Part shown: piece after piece, positions 8,761-18,396 of the stretch
Layout of the letters: each line of letters starts with the position of its first letter
Numbering within the stretch: position 1 is the first letter of the stretch
Origin: Cellulophaga omnivescoria
GTDB lineage: Bacteria > Bacteroidota > Bacteroidia > Flavobacteriales > Flavobacteriaceae
Assembly (NCBI RefSeq): GCF_001999725.1
Contig: NZ_MDDP01000001.1
Span: 124,001-188,000 of the forward strand
Length of the DNA: 64,000 nucleotides
Direction of reading: 5' to 3'
Program-made: the position numbers and the translations under genes
Notes under the pieces: model-generated
Databases searched by the model: none
What the model saw: only the letters and a program-made list of their open reading frames with translations
Told to the model about the DNA's origin: nothing

Positions 8761-11178
8761 TTATTTTTTAGGTACCACCTTCTCCACTTCTTCTATTTTC
8801 ATATCATTATATTGCATAATGTAAACTGCAGTATTAGTAAATCCGGCATTTTGCTTATTAACGTAGTTAAATTTATTAGCAGTGTATTCTGTTTCTCCTA
8901 CTATTTTAGAAACTTCAAATAAATCGTTTTTATAAGCTAGTTTTAATAATATGTCATACATAATATCAAAACCTCTAGCTGCGTATTTATCTGGGTTAGC
9001 ACCAAATTTTGATCTATACAATTTATTAAAGCCTTCATCTGTAATTTCTTTATTTACTGATGGATATGTAAAGTTTAAATTAGATAAAAGCATATTATCT
9101 ACTTCATCTCTATCAAAAGCTTTATTAAGGTCTGTTGTAAACATTCTAATTTTTGTATCCTTGGCATTTAAAGAGTTTACAACAGATGTTGCATGCTTAG
9201 ACAAAGCCAAATTACTTGTCTCTACAAAAACAAAATTATCTACGTTTCTTGACAATAAATATTTTAGTTTATTAATATTTATTGTTAAATCTTTAATTAA
9301 ACTAACCTTTTTAGCTTTAGGAAACCTTTCTGTTATAGCATCAGACTCTGCCTTATGCTTAGAGTCTGCAATAATTACAATATTTTGATTTGTATAAATA
9401 CTAGAAACGTAATCTAATATTTTTGTTCTTAAAACCTCATTAGATGGTAATGAGTAAAATGTATTACCAAAACCTATTTCTTGCTCTGTTAAGTTAGGAG
9501 AAATAACAGGTATTTGAAGTCCTGCAGTTTTTTTAGCTACTTCTTGTATAGATTGTGGATCTAAAGGACCAATAATTGCTCTATAATCACCAATATTTTC
9601 TTTTTCTAAAATCTCCTTTACCTTTTCAACACTTTTTGTAGACTGTGTATCATAAGCTGTTACATCTACAGAAACACCTTTTTTCTTAATAGCGTCTAAC
9701 GCTAATTGCATACCAGAATAAAAACCTAAACTAATTTTTGTATCCAGTCTTTTTTCTATATCCCTTTTAGCTTCAGATGTATTATTAATATCAATTTTAT
9801 CTAACCTAAACGGTAATAACACCATTACTTTTGGTCTAATTGCAACATTTACGCTATCTACTAAATTAATTTTTGGAAGAATTAATGAGTTTTTAACGGT
9901 AAAATTACTGCTTCTAGCTTTTGGTAATTTTAAAACCATTCCAGCTTTAATACCTTCTTTTAAAGCAGGATTAAATGCTGTTAACTCTGCAAATGACACC
10001 CCCAAATCTCTAGACAAAGACATTTCTCCTTGCCCCTGACGAACTACATAAAATATATAGTTTTCTGAATTTACTACCTGTGCATCTGACGCAGACTGAC
10101 CTTTTAAAGTAGGAATTTTTATATTCATTCCTTCTTGTAGTCCTTTTTCTTTAACTAAAGGATTTGCCTGTTTTATTTGCTCTTCAGAAACTCCATATGC
10201 CTTTTCTAACCTATAAAAAGTCATTTTTGCAGGTACAGTATAAGTTATAAAATTTGGCACTTTTTCTGAACCAGTTTTAACCAAGCTATCTCTAACTAGT
10301 ATATTACGTTCTGGTATTTTAAGTTCCTGACCTTCTGCCAAATAATTAGAAGATTTTGGCAAATCTGGATTTAAAAGAAGTAAACTATCTACAGTAATGC
10401 CATATTTGTTTGCTATACTCCAGCGTGTTTCTTTTGCCTTTACAATATAAGATTTTAAAACAACCTCTTTTACTTCAACTTTTTTAAAGTGAGGAATTCT
10501 TAATATCATTCCTTTCTTTACATCATCAGAATACAAAATTGTATTGTATTTTTTTATTTGATCCTGAGAAACTTTAAACTGCTTAGAAATACCATAAAGT
10601 GTTTCTCTTTTTTTAACCTTATAGTTTGTAAATTTATATGGTGTATCTTCATAACTAACAGAAACATTGTTATTGGTAGTAGAAGCTGGAGCCTCAGAAG
10701 TATCTATAACTACTTTTTTATAAACAGGAATTTTTAAAACAGTTCCCTTTTTTAATTGCTCTGCATACAATTGTGTATTGTATCTTTTAATATCATCTTC
10801 TGTAACATTGTATTGTTTAGCAAGACTGTATAAGGTTTCTCTTTTTTTTGCTTTATGCTCTATAAAACGAATTGGCTTCTCTTGCTTAACCTGAGTAACC
10901 TTTACAGGCTTATCGCCTGCCAAGGAAGCCGTTACAGCTGCCATTTTTTTATCCAACGGAACAATCAAGATAGTATTTGGAGTCAGTTTTTGGCCTTTCT
11001 TAATCTCCTTATTGTAAACTAAAATATCCTCTATAGATACATTATATGTTTTAGAAATACTCTCTAAGGACTCTCCTCTTTTTACAGGGTGTGTCTTATA
11101 CTTTTGTGCATAAGAGTTGGCTGTAACCAAAAGAATTAACAAAAAAGAAAGAACTGTTTTAAAAAATTTACTATTCAT
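8761..11178 (-). CDS. multi-LysM protein with a type I periplasmic-binding (LpoA-like) domain
   Basis: About 805 residues from the preferred ATG at 11178 (an ATG at 11190, overlapping guaA, is the alternative). A signal peptide (MNSKFFKTVLSFLLILLV, cleavage near NSYAQ) is followed by about six LysM-like units between residues 20 and 425, each with a pattern like KKRETLYSLAKQYNVTEDDI and ending in LKIP; the sixth is degenerate. From about residue 455 (KVMVLLPFRLDKID) the sequence has the two-lobe pattern of type I periplasmic-binding proteins, such as branched-chain amino acid receptors and the PBP1A activator LpoA (IIGPLDPQSIQEVA, PVISPNLTEQE). LysM anchors to peptidoglycan; the C-terminal domain could sense a ligand or contact a synthase. 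It sits between guaA and a DUF922 protease gene. The LpoA comparison is inference. Confidence 0.75.
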   Translation of the reverse strand: MNSKFFKTVLSFLLILLVTANSYAQKYKTHPVKRGESLESISKTYNVSIEDILVYNKEIKKGQKLTPNTILIVPLDKKMAAVTASLAGDKPVKVTQVKQEKPIRFIEHKAKKRETLYSLAKQYNVTEDDIKRYNTQLYAEQLKKGTVLKIPVYKKVVIDTSEAPASTTNNNVSVSYEDTPYKFTNYKVKKRETLYGISKQFKVSQDQIKKYNTILYSDDVKKGMILRIPHFKKVEVKEVVLKSYIVKAKETRWSIANKYGITVDSLLLLNPDLPKSSNYLAEGQELKIPERNILVRDSLVKTGSEKVPNFITYTVPAKMTFYRLEKAYGVSEEQIKQANPLVKEKGLQEGMNIKIPTLKGQSASDAQVVNSENYIFYVVRQGQGEMSLSRDLGVSFAELTAFNPALKEGIKAGMVLKLPKARSSNFTVKNSLILPKINLVDSVNVAIRPKVMVLLPFRLDKIDINNTSEAKRDIEKRLDTKISLGFYSGMQLALDAIKKKGVSVDVTAYDTQSTKSVEKVKEILEKENIGDYRAIIGPLDPQSIQEVAKKTAGLQIPVISPNLTEQEIGFGNTFYSLPSNEVLRTKILDYVSSIYTNQNIVIIADSKHKAESDAITERFPKAKKVSLIKDLTININKLKYLLSRNVDNFVFVETSNLALSKHATSVVNSLNAKDTKIRMFTTDLNKAFDRDEVDNMLLSNLNFTYPSVNKEITDEGFNKLYRSKFGANPDKYAARGFDIMYDILLKLAYKNDLFEVSKIVGETEYTANKFNYVNKQNAGFTNTAVYIMQYNDMKIEEVEKVVPKK

Positions 11179-11180
11179 AA

Positions 11181-12716
11181 TTATTCCCATTCTATTGTTG
11201 CAGGCGGTTTAGAACTAATATCGTAAACTACTCTATTAACGCCTTTTACTTTATTTATAATATTATTAGACACCTTTTGTAAAAACTCGTATGGTAAGTT
11301 TACCCAATCTGCTGTCATTCCGTCTGTGCTTTCTACTGCACGTAAAGCTACACATTTCTCGTACGTACGTTCATCCCCCATTACACCTACACTATTTACG
11401 GGTAAAAGTATGGCTCCGGCCTGCCAAACCTTATCATATAAGCCACTTTTTTTTAGTTCTCCTATAAATACAGCATCTACTTCTTGTAAAATAGCTACTT
11501 TTTCTGGTGTAATATCTCCCAAAATACGTATTGCAAGTCCAGGTCCTGGAAAAGGATGGCGCCCTAAAAGGTCTTTTGCCATACCCATAGAGGCTCCTAC
11601 ACGCCTAACTTCGTCTTTAAATAAAGCTTTTAATGGCTCTACTATTTTTAATTTCATAAAATCTGGCAAGCCTCCTACATTATGGTGACTTTTTATTGTT
11701 GCACTTGGCCCTCCTGTTGCAGAAACACTTTCTATAACATCTGGATAAATTGTACCTTGTGCTAACCAGCTTACTCCTTGTATTTGATGAGCTTCATCAT
11801 CAAAAACCTCTATAAATACACGACCAATGGCTTTACGCTTTTGTTCTGGATCACTTAACCCAGCTAATGCGTCCAAAAAGCGTGCCGAAGCATCTACACC
11901 TTTAACGTTTAAGCCCATACCTTTGTATTGCTCTAGCACATCTGTAAATTCATTTTTACGTAATAAACCGTTATTTACAAATATACAGTATAAGTTTTCT
12001 CCTATGGCTTTATGCAATAACATTGCTGCTACCGATGAATCTACTCCTCCAGATAAACCTAAAACAACTTTATCATTACCAATTTTTTGTTTTAATGCTT
12101 CTACAGTTTCTTCTACAAATGCATTAGGCGTCCAATCTGGATTTACATTGGCTATATCTACTAAAAAGTTTTCTAATAATTGTTTACCATCTGTAGAGTG
12201 GTAAACCTCTGGGTGAAATTGTATTGCATATGTTGTTTCACCTTCTATTTTATATGCTGCATTTTGTACATCATGTGTACTTGCAAGTAAAGTTCCGTTA
12301 GTTGGTAATGACTTTATAGTATCACTATGACTCATCCAAACTTGGCTACCTGCACTTATGTTTTTAAGAAAAGTTTCATTTTCTTTTACATAACTTAAGT
12401 TTGCTCTACCGTACTCTCTGGTATTAGAAGGGGCTACCTCACCGCCAGAAAAGTGTGCCAAATACTGTGCGCCATAACATACGGCTAGCATTGGTTTTTC
12501 TCCTCTAATACCTTTTAAATCAGGATGAAAAGCATCATCTGAACGTACAGACATTGGGCTACCTGATAAGATAACTGCCTTGTACTCTTCTAAGTTTGTT
12601 GGAATTTTGTTGAATGGATGAATCTCGGAATAGATGTTAAGCTCTCTAACTCTACGCGCAATAAGTTGTGTGTACTGCGATCCGAAGTCTAAAATTAATA
12701 CCTTGTCATGTTGCAT
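11181..12716 (-). CDS. guaA: GMP synthase (glutamine-hydrolysing)
   Basis: GuaA aminates XMP to GMP with glutamine and ATP. The 511-residue protein has an N-terminal class I amidotransferase (nucleophile Cys80 in MLAVCYGAQ, His168 and Glu170 in QFHPE), the ATP pyrophosphatase domain with PP-loop LSGGVDSS (221-228), and the C-terminal dimerisation domain ending in KPPATIEWE. The start is ATG at 12716 ([12 protein letters not shown]); an in-frame TTG at 12722 lies inside the -7 box TACTTTTG (plus 12720-12727) and cannot be used if that promoter is real. Only 3 nt separate the box from the ATG, so the transcript is probably leaderless. The preceding decarboxylase ends 51 bp upstream. Confidence 0.97.
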   Translation of the reverse strand: MQHDKVLILDFGSQYTQLIARRVRELNIYSEIHPFNKIPTNLEEYKAVILSGSPMSVRSDDAFHPDLKGIRGEKPMLAVCYGAQYLAHFSGGEVAPSNTREYGRANLSYVKENETFLKNISAGSQVWMSHSDTIKSLPTNGTLLASTHDVQNAAYKIEGETTYAIQFHPEVYHSTDGKQLLENFLVDIANVNPDWTPNAFVEETVEALKQKIGNDKVVLGLSGGVDSSVAAMLLHKAIGENLYCIFVNNGLLRKNEFTDVLEQYKGMGLNVKGVDASARFLDALAGLSDPEQKRKAIGRVFIEVFDDEAHQIQGVSWLAQGTIYPDVIESVSATGGPSATIKSHHNVGGLPDFMKLKIVEPLKALFKDEVRRVGASMGMAKDLLGRHPFPGPGLAIRILGDITPEKVAILQEVDAVFIGELKKSGLYDKVWQAGAILLPVNSVGVMGDERTYEKCVALRAVESTDGMTADWVNLPYEFLQKVSNNIINKVKGVNRVVYDISSKPPATIEWE

Positions 12717-12719
12717 GCG

Positions 12720-12727
12720 CAAAAGTA
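12720..12727 (-). promoter_or_regulatory. -7 promoter box of guaA, leaderless geometry
   Basis: CAAAAGTA on the plus strand reads TACTTTTG on the minus strand, an exact TAnnTTTG match ending 3 nt before the guaA ATG. It decides the start codon by excluding the upstream TTG. Confidence 0.5.
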
Positions 12728-12767
12728 ATATTTAATTATAAAAAAGCTAAACGAAAGTATTGAAATT

Positions 12768-14138
12768 TTACTCCATTGTTTTCAATATTTGCTCAATATC
12801 TTTTTCTGTAGTATCCGGATTAATAAAACAAAACCTAGAAACAGTTTCATAAGTATTACCTAATTTGTATTTGGTTGGTGTTACCAAAGCAAATCCTTTT
12901 TTATGATTCTCATAAGTCCAATGTGTATAATCTTCTGGTTTCCAACCTTTTCTCCTATACAACACACAAGACAAGCTTGGCTCTCTTACCAACTCTAAAT
13001 TTGGATGTTCTTCTATCATTTTACCCGCAATTTGCGCAAGTTCCAATCCGCGTTCTACAGCTTCTTTATACCTATCTGTTCCGTGCATTGCTAATGAAAA
13101 CCACAAAGGAAGTCCTCTTACTCTACGTGTTAACTGTATTTGGTAGTCTGTTGGATTAAACCCATGTGCACCTTCATCCTTAAAAATATCTAAGTAAGAT
13201 CCCTGTTGGGAGTGTGCGTTTTTTGCCAATTGCATATCCTTATAAAGTACCGCTCCACAATCATACGGAGAAAACATCCATTTATGAGGATCTATAGTAA
13301 TACTATCTGCTTGCTCTATACCATTGAACAAGTGCCTAACAGAATCTGCAACTAAAGCACCTCCGCCGTATGCTGCATCTACATGAAACCATAAATTTTG
13401 TTGCTTACATACCGCAGCAATACCGTTTAAATCATCTATAATACCCGCATTTGTTGTGCCACCAGTTGCAACTACTGCAAATAGTCTGTTACGCTGTTCT
13501 AAAGATAAACTAGCAATTGTTTCTTCTAATTCTGATTGATGCAAACTCTCTTCTGAATCTACTAAAAGAATATCTACATCTATAACTTTGGCCATTGCCT
13601 TTACAGAAGAATGCGCACCAATTGATGCTATAATTAAGCCTTTTTTCCCTCTGTTTTCTTCTTTTTCTCTAAAGTGTTCTCTTGCTGTAACCAATGCAGA
13701 TAAGTTAGCTGCAGTACCACCGCTAGTAAAAACACCAAAAGCACCTTTAGGTAATCCTGTTAAAGAAACAATCCATTTCATTGCTTCGTTTTCACAAAAA
13801 ATACCACCTGCACCTTCCATCCAATAAGCTCCGTGTATGCTAGATGCAGAGGTAACTAAATCAAACATAATGGCAGCTCTAGTTGGTGAAGCTGGTACAA
13901 ATGCTAAATGCCTTGGATGGTCTATTTGCACATTTGCATTAGCCAAATGTTTCTTCCATAAATTAAATGCATTTTCTCCTCCAATTCCTTTATTGGTTAT
14001 AGTTTCTCCAACTAAATTCTTCAATTCTTCGGCTTTAATTGGTTTTCCTATTTCTCTTTCAGTAGCAGATATTCTATCAATGGCATATTTCATAACATCC
14101 ATTGTCATTTCTACTAAACCTAAATCTATTTTATGCAT
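12768..14138 (-). CDS. group II pyridoxal-phosphate-dependent decarboxylase
   Basis: A 456-residue fold-type I PLP enzyme of the aromatic amino acid/glutamate/diaminobutyrate decarboxylase group. The PLP lysine is Lys286 in TIDPHKWMFSPYDCG, the ring-stacking histidine is His176 in IGAHSSVKA, and Asp254 in HVDAAYGG pairs with the pyridine nitrogen. FTSGGTAANLSALVTAREH (137-155) is the phosphate-binding segment. Substrate specificity cannot be read from these motifs. It starts 5 bp after the bshC stop codon, so the two are probably one transcript; guaA follows but has its own promoter. Similar genes are often annotated as pyridoxal-dependent or aspartate decarboxylase. Confidence 0.85.
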   Translation of the reverse strand: MHKIDLGLVEMTMDVMKYAIDRISATEREIGKPIKAEELKNLVGETITNKGIGGENAFNLWKKHLANANVQIDHPRHLAFVPASPTRAAIMFDLVTSASSIHGAYWMEGAGGIFCENEAMKWIVSLTGLPKGAFGVFTSGGTAANLSALVTAREHFREKEENRGKKGLIIASIGAHSSVKAMAKVIDVDILLVDSEESLHQSELEETIASLSLEQRNRLFAVVATGGTTNAGIIDDLNGIAAVCKQQNLWFHVDAAYGGGALVADSVRHLFNGIEQADSITIDPHKWMFSPYDCGAVLYKDMQLAKNAHSQQGSYLDIFKDEGAHGFNPTDYQIQLTRRVRGLPLWFSLAMHGTDRYKEAVERGLELAQIAGKMIEEHPNLELVREPSLSCVLYRRKGWKPEDYTHWTYENHKKGFALVTPTKYKLGNTYETVSRFCFINPDTTEKDIEQILKTME

Positions 14139-14143
14139 TTAAA

Positions 14144-15745
14144 TTATAATTCTAGTATTAAAAAATTGCCGTCTAAAGGCTTTAAACTTGCAATTAAATT
14201 AGGAATTAAACTTGGACCAAACTCTAAGTATGGTTCAGAAAAATTTTGATTTCTTTCTTGCAAAGACTTGTTAGGAAAAAGTTGGTTTTGTATTTCTGTT
14301 AAGCGTATAACGTGGTCTTTTAACTTGCGCTTTTGTGCTTGCAACAACCTATCTTCTAATGCTTGTAGTCCTTTTTTTTGTTTTACCTCTTGTGCTTTTA
14401 CTGCTCCTAAAAAAGTTTTATCTGTTTGTTCTGCTAATGTATACAGATTTTTAAATTGCTCTTCTAAGTGTTTTTTTTGAGGCGTAAAATCTATATCTAT
14501 GTTAGATATTTCTCTTATTTTTTTATTTACTAAACTATTTTGTTTTAAAAACAAGTCTTCAATACTTACGTTTAGTTTCTTTAATTTTTCCGATTGTTTT
14601 TCGGTTATTAGCAACGCAGAATTGCGTAGTAATAACATTGGAAAAGTTACATTTTGACTCTCAAAATATGATTTAAGTTCTAACCAATATGCCAATTCAC
14701 CGCCACCACCTATGTAACAAAGGTTTGGTAATATAATTTCTTGGTAAAGTGGCCTGCCAACAACATTTGGAGAAAAACGCTCCGGAAACTCATTAAGCTC
14801 TTTTAAAATAGCTTCTTCAGTAAATGTTATTTCTGTATTATTAATAAGGTATAAATCATCTTTTTTAATAATTCGTTCTCTTACACCATCAACCAAATAA
14901 AAATAATTAATTTCTCTTGGGTTTACCTGTATTTTATAGCCATCAGAAACAGCACTAAGTTTTACATTTGTTTCTTCTACCTTAGAAAATCCTGTATGGT
15001 TTAATAGATCTTCTTTTACATACGGAATTTGTAATTTCTTTAACTCTTTGTCATCTCCATCTACAATAACTAAACCGTAGTTAGTAAAAAGTTCATTTGC
15101 TAAATACCGTGTTGCTGCTGTTAAATTTGAATGCTCTAAATAAGCCTGTGTAAATAAAGTTTTTAATTCCTCTGCTGTTTTACCTCCACCAATAGTGCTA
15201 GAAAAAGCATTAAACACTTGGCCCAGACCTTCTGTATTTAACCTACCTACTCCGCCAGATGCATTTTTATTCCACTGTATTTTTTTCCCTTTAAAATTAA
15301 AATAATTAATTTCATCAAAATCATGATCCTCCGTAGCCATCCAATAAATAGGAATAAAATTTTGCTCTGGATAGGTCCTTTTTAACTCCTCTGTTAAATT
15401 AATAGTAGATATTATTTTATATAAAAAATACAAGGGACCAGTAAACAAATTAAGCTGGTGACCAGTTACTACGGTAAATGTATTGGGTTCTTTTAATAAA
15501 GATATATTTGTTTTAGTTTTTTCTGATGCTGTAATGCTTGCATATTGGTTTACCAAAGCATTAGCTAATACTAACCTGTTTTCTACAGGAAAATTTTTAG
15601 TCTTTTCTACTATCTGTAATTTAAAATTATTTAAGTTGGGAAATCTGTTGTAAAAAGATTGTAATTCTTTCTTCTCTTCTAAATAATCGCACATTAAACT
15701 AGAGAAGTAACCTGTTTTGTGGTACGGAATATTGCTGACTTTCAT
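14144..15745 (-). CDS. bshC: putative bacillithiol biosynthesis cysteine-adding enzyme BshC
   Basis: The 533-residue sequence matches the BshC family over its full length: the N-terminal segment ending in FPVENRLVLANALVNQY, VVTGHQLNLFTGPLYFLYKI (note the GHQ motif), IYWMATEDHDFDEINYF, and a C-terminal coiled coil (about 385-490) used for dimerisation. In bacilli BshC is needed for the last step of bacillithiol formation, joining cysteine to glucosaminyl-malate. Bacteroidota carry homologues, but the in vivo partner genes bshA and bshB are not in this window. A -7 box (15765-15772) lies about 20 bp upstream. The group II decarboxylase gene follows almost without a gap. Confidence 0.88.
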   Translation of the reverse strand: MKVSNIPYHKTGYFSSLMCDYLEEKKELQSFYNRFPNLNNFKLQIVEKTKNFPVENRLVLANALVNQYASITASEKTKTNISLLKEPNTFTVVTGHQLNLFTGPLYFLYKIISTINLTEELKRTYPEQNFIPIYWMATEDHDFDEINYFNFKGKKIQWNKNASGGVGRLNTEGLGQVFNAFSSTIGGGKTAEELKTLFTQAYLEHSNLTAATRYLANELFTNYGLVIVDGDDKELKKLQIPYVKEDLLNHTGFSKVEETNVKLSAVSDGYKIQVNPREINYFYLVDGVRERIIKKDDLYLINNTEITFTEEAILKELNEFPERFSPNVVGRPLYQEIILPNLCYIGGGGELAYWLELKSYFESQNVTFPMLLLRNSALLITEKQSEKLKKLNVSIEDLFLKQNSLVNKKIREISNIDIDFTPQKKHLEEQFKNLYTLAEQTDKTFLGAVKAQEVKQKKGLQALEDRLLQAQKRKLKDHVIRLTEIQNQLFPNKSLQERNQNFSEPYLEFGPSLIPNLIASLKPLDGNFLILEL

Positions 15746-15764
15746 AAATACGATTATATAAAGG

Positions 15765-15772
15765 CAAAGATA
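15765..15772 (-). promoter_or_regulatory. -7 promoter box of bshC
   Basis: CAAAGATA reads TATCTTTG on the minus strand, an exact TAnnTTTG match 20 bp before the bshC ATG. No convincing -33 TTTG at normal spacing. Confidence 0.4.
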
Positions 15773-15968
15773 AAATTCTTTACCAATCTATTCTAAATAA
15801 AAACTGTGTAAAAAAACTATAAAACTAAGCATTCATTTGTAAGTTTACCTCTAAATTAAGACTTAGATTATTATAAATCATTGCTAAAAAAACCTTAATA
15901 TATGTTAAAAAAACGTATCTTTAAAAGGCTCGGCTTGTATATAACTAACACACTTAAATAAATTTGCT

Positions 15969-17276
15969 ATGATACTCTCACAAACTAAACCTCAACAATT
16001 GTCGGTATTACACTCTTTTCTTTTCAGTTTCATTTTATTATTTTTTGGAACAACAACTGCCAGTGCACAAGAATTTCATCAATTTAAAGGAGAAATATTA
16101 GATAGTGATTCTAAAAAACCTCTTGTTTTTGCTACATTATCTATTGCCGGATCTAATATTAGCAGCATTAGTAATGCAGAAGGTAAGTTTTCTTTAAAAG
16201 TGCCTAATGAGGTATCTACAGGAGATTTGGTTGTGTCTTTTTTAGGATATAAAACAAAAAAAGTAGCACTAGAATCATTAAAAAAATCTGGGAACAATAA
16301 AATATATTTAGATATAACTGTTACCGCTCTAAGTGAAATAAATATTTCTGCTCCAAAGGACCCAAAAGCATTAGTTTTAGAAACGCTTAAAAAAAGAGGT
16401 GACAATTATTTTGAAGACCCAACATTAATGACCGCTTTTTATAGAGAAAGCATAAAAAAAAGAAGAAAAAACATATCACTATCCGAAGCTGTAGTTAACA
16501 TTTACAAAGCTCCATACTCTAACTCACGTAAAGATGTGGTTGAACTTTATAAAACAAGAAAAAGCACCAACTACTCTAAAATGGATACTCTTGCTCTAAA
16601 ACTACAAGGCGGCCCATTTAATGCTTTGTATGTAGATGTTATGAAATATCCACAATACATTTTTGGTTTAGATGTTTTACCTTTTTATGAATTTAGTTTT
16701 GACCACTCTACGCGCATCAACAATAAATTAATTTATGTTATTAGTTTTAAACAAAACAATAAAACTGAACAGCCACTCTACAAGGGTAAACTATATATAG
16801 ATGCAGACAAAAAAATACTTACTAGTGCCATTTACTCTTTAAATATTATAGATAAACAAAAAGCAGCTAAGCTTTTTGTGCGTAAAAAACCAAACAAAGC
16901 TAATGTTTGGCCTACAGATGTAGCTTACCGTGTAGATTACAGAGAAAAAAACAACAAATGGTATTATAGTTACAGTAGTGCTATATTAGAATTTAAAATT
17001 GATTGGGACAGTCGCTTATTTAACTCGGTTTATAGTATGAGTTGTGAAATGGCTATTACAGATTGGGAAAAAAATGAAAACCAAGTTTTACCTAAAGGAA
17101 AAGATAAAGTAAAAATGTCTATTATTTTAGGAGATGAAGCCGTAGGCTTTTCAGACCCAAACTTTTGGGGCGAGTACAATATTATTGAACCAGAAAAATC
17201 TATTGAGTCTGCAATTAAAAAAATTAAACGCCAGTTAAAAAGAACAAAAGGTAATGGCTCTGCCGTTAATCCTTAA
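15969..17276 (+). CDS. exported protein with carboxypeptidase regulatory-like domain
   Basis: A 435-residue exported protein. The hydrophobic N-terminus ends at a probable signal peptidase site near TTTASAQE (about residue 34). Residues about 36-118 form a carboxypeptidase D regulatory-like beta-sandwich (FKGEILDSDSKKPLVFATLS ... GDLVVSFLGYKTKKV), the domain also found at the N-terminus of TonB-dependent receptors. The remaining 300 residues are not a plug/barrel and resemble the stand-alone Bacteroidetes proteins annotated only by this domain; aromatic-rich segments such as YRVDYREKNNKWYYSYSSA suggest beta structure. Function unknown. It is upstream of and co-directional with the LD-carboxypeptidase (39 bp gap). 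A weak -7-like box TATCTTTA lies at 15916-15923. Confidence 0.7.
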   Translation: MILSQTKPQQLSVLHSFLFSFILLFFGTTTASAQEFHQFKGEILDSDSKKPLVFATLSIAGSNISSISNAEGKFSLKVPNEVSTGDLVVSFLGYKTKKVALESLKKSGNNKIYLDITVTALSEINISAPKDPKALVLETLKKRGDNYFEDPTLMTAFYRESIKKRRKNISLSEAVVNIYKAPYSNSRKDVVELYKTRKSTNYSKMDTLALKLQGGPFNALYVDVMKYPQYIFGLDVLPFYEFSFDHSTRINNKLIYVISFKQNNKTEQPLYKGKLYIDADKKILTSAIYSLNIIDKQKAAKLFVRKKPNKANVWPTDVAYRVDYREKNNKWYYSYSSAILEFKIDWDSRLFNSVYSMSCEMAITDWEKNENQVLPKGKDKVKMSIILGDEAVGFSDPNFWGEYNIIEPEKSIESAIKKIKRQLKRTKGNGSAVNP

Positions 17277-17315
17277 TGTCGTCATATTTTAGATGTTCTA
17301 TTACTTTGTATTACT

Positions 17316-18368
17316 ATGCTTAAAAGAAGAAAATTTATAAAAAATACATTAAGCACAACAGCAGCTAGTTTTTTACCAATTACCCTTAGTAATACTATAA
17401 GTTGCAGTACTAAAAAACATACATTGCTAAAAGGTAGGCAATTAAAACAAGGAGATACTATTGGTTTGGTTGCTCCTGGGTATGCCGTTTCTTTAGAAGC
17501 ATTAGAACAAATTAAAGTAACACTACGTAAAATAGGGTTTATACCATACCACACAGAACGTATTATTGGTAATTACGGATATTTTAGTAACACAGATGCC
17601 GAAAGAGCCGCAGACCTTAATCATATGTTTGCAAACCCAAATGTAGATGGTATATTATGCGCTCGTGGCGGTTATGGATGCACACGCATTATGCAATTGA
17701 TAGATTATGAAATAATTAAAAATAACCCTAAGGTTTTTATTGGTTTTAGCGATATTACAACCCTATTAAACGGTTTTTATACAGAAACTGGCTTGGTTAG
17801 CTTTCACGGACCTGTTGGCACTACACTAGACAATGAATACGGAATTTCTATGCTAAAACAACTGGTTATTAACCCTAAAGAAAGTGTTGTAATTCATAAT
17901 TCTGACTTAACTGAAGAACAAAAAGAAAATACAGAATACAATAGATATGTTATTACACCAGGCAATGCTAAAGGTGTTTTGGTTGGTGGTAGCTTAACAT
18001 TAATTAATGCTTTAATTGGTACACCACATGAAATAGATTTTACTAATAAAATTGTGTGTATTGAAGATGTGGAAGAATCTCCTTACCGCATAGATCGTAT
18101 GTTAACACAGCTTATAGAAGGCAAAACTTTTAAAAATGCTGCAGGATTGGCACTAGGCGTTTTTGCTGGCTGTGAAACAACAAACAAAACAAAAACATTT
18201 ACATTAAAAGAAGTAATAACAGAGAGGCTACAAGGCTTAAATATACCTACAGTATACGGAATGTCTTTTGGACATATACCTGAAAATTTTACGTTCCCTA
18301 TTGGAATTAAAGCAAAATTAAACACGGCCTCTATGACGTTAACCATCCTAGAAAAAGCCGTGCTTTAA
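17316..18368 (+). CDS. LD-carboxypeptidase, S66 family, apparently exported
   Basis: S66 peptidases cleave the terminal D-Ala from murein tetrapeptides during peptidoglycan recycling. All three catalytic residues are recognisable with family spacing: Ser145 in FIGFSDITT, Glu250 in KIVCIEDVEESPYRIDR, His320 in GMSFGHIPENF. The oxyanion and nucleophile-elbow context (ARGGYGCTRIMQLID, 116-130) is intact. Unlike cytoplasmic LdcA of E. coli, this one begins with MLKRRKFIKNTLSTTAASFL, a twin-arginine-like signal, followed by Cys30 in TISCS as a possible lipidation site, so it is probably periplasmic. It is convergent with rocD. Some S66 members instead hydrolyse microcin-like conjugates, but genome context favours the murein role. 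Confidence 0.85.
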   Translation: MLKRRKFIKNTLSTTAASFLPITLSNTISCSTKKHTLLKGRQLKQGDTIGLVAPGYAVSLEALEQIKVTLRKIGFIPYHTERIIGNYGYFSNTDAERAADLNHMFANPNVDGILCARGGYGCTRIMQLIDYEIIKNNPKVFIGFSDITTLLNGFYTETGLVSFHGPVGTTLDNEYGISMLKQLVINPKESVVIHNSDLTEEQKENTEYNRYVITPGNAKGVLVGGSLTLINALIGTPHEIDFTNKIVCIEDVEESPYRIDRMLTQLIEGKTFKNAAGLALGVFAGCETTNKTKTFTLKEVITERLQGLNIPTVYGMSFGHIPENFTFPIGIKAKLNTASMTLTILEKAVL

Positions 18369-18396
18369 TTCTTGTTTTATTAATACAAAATAATTA

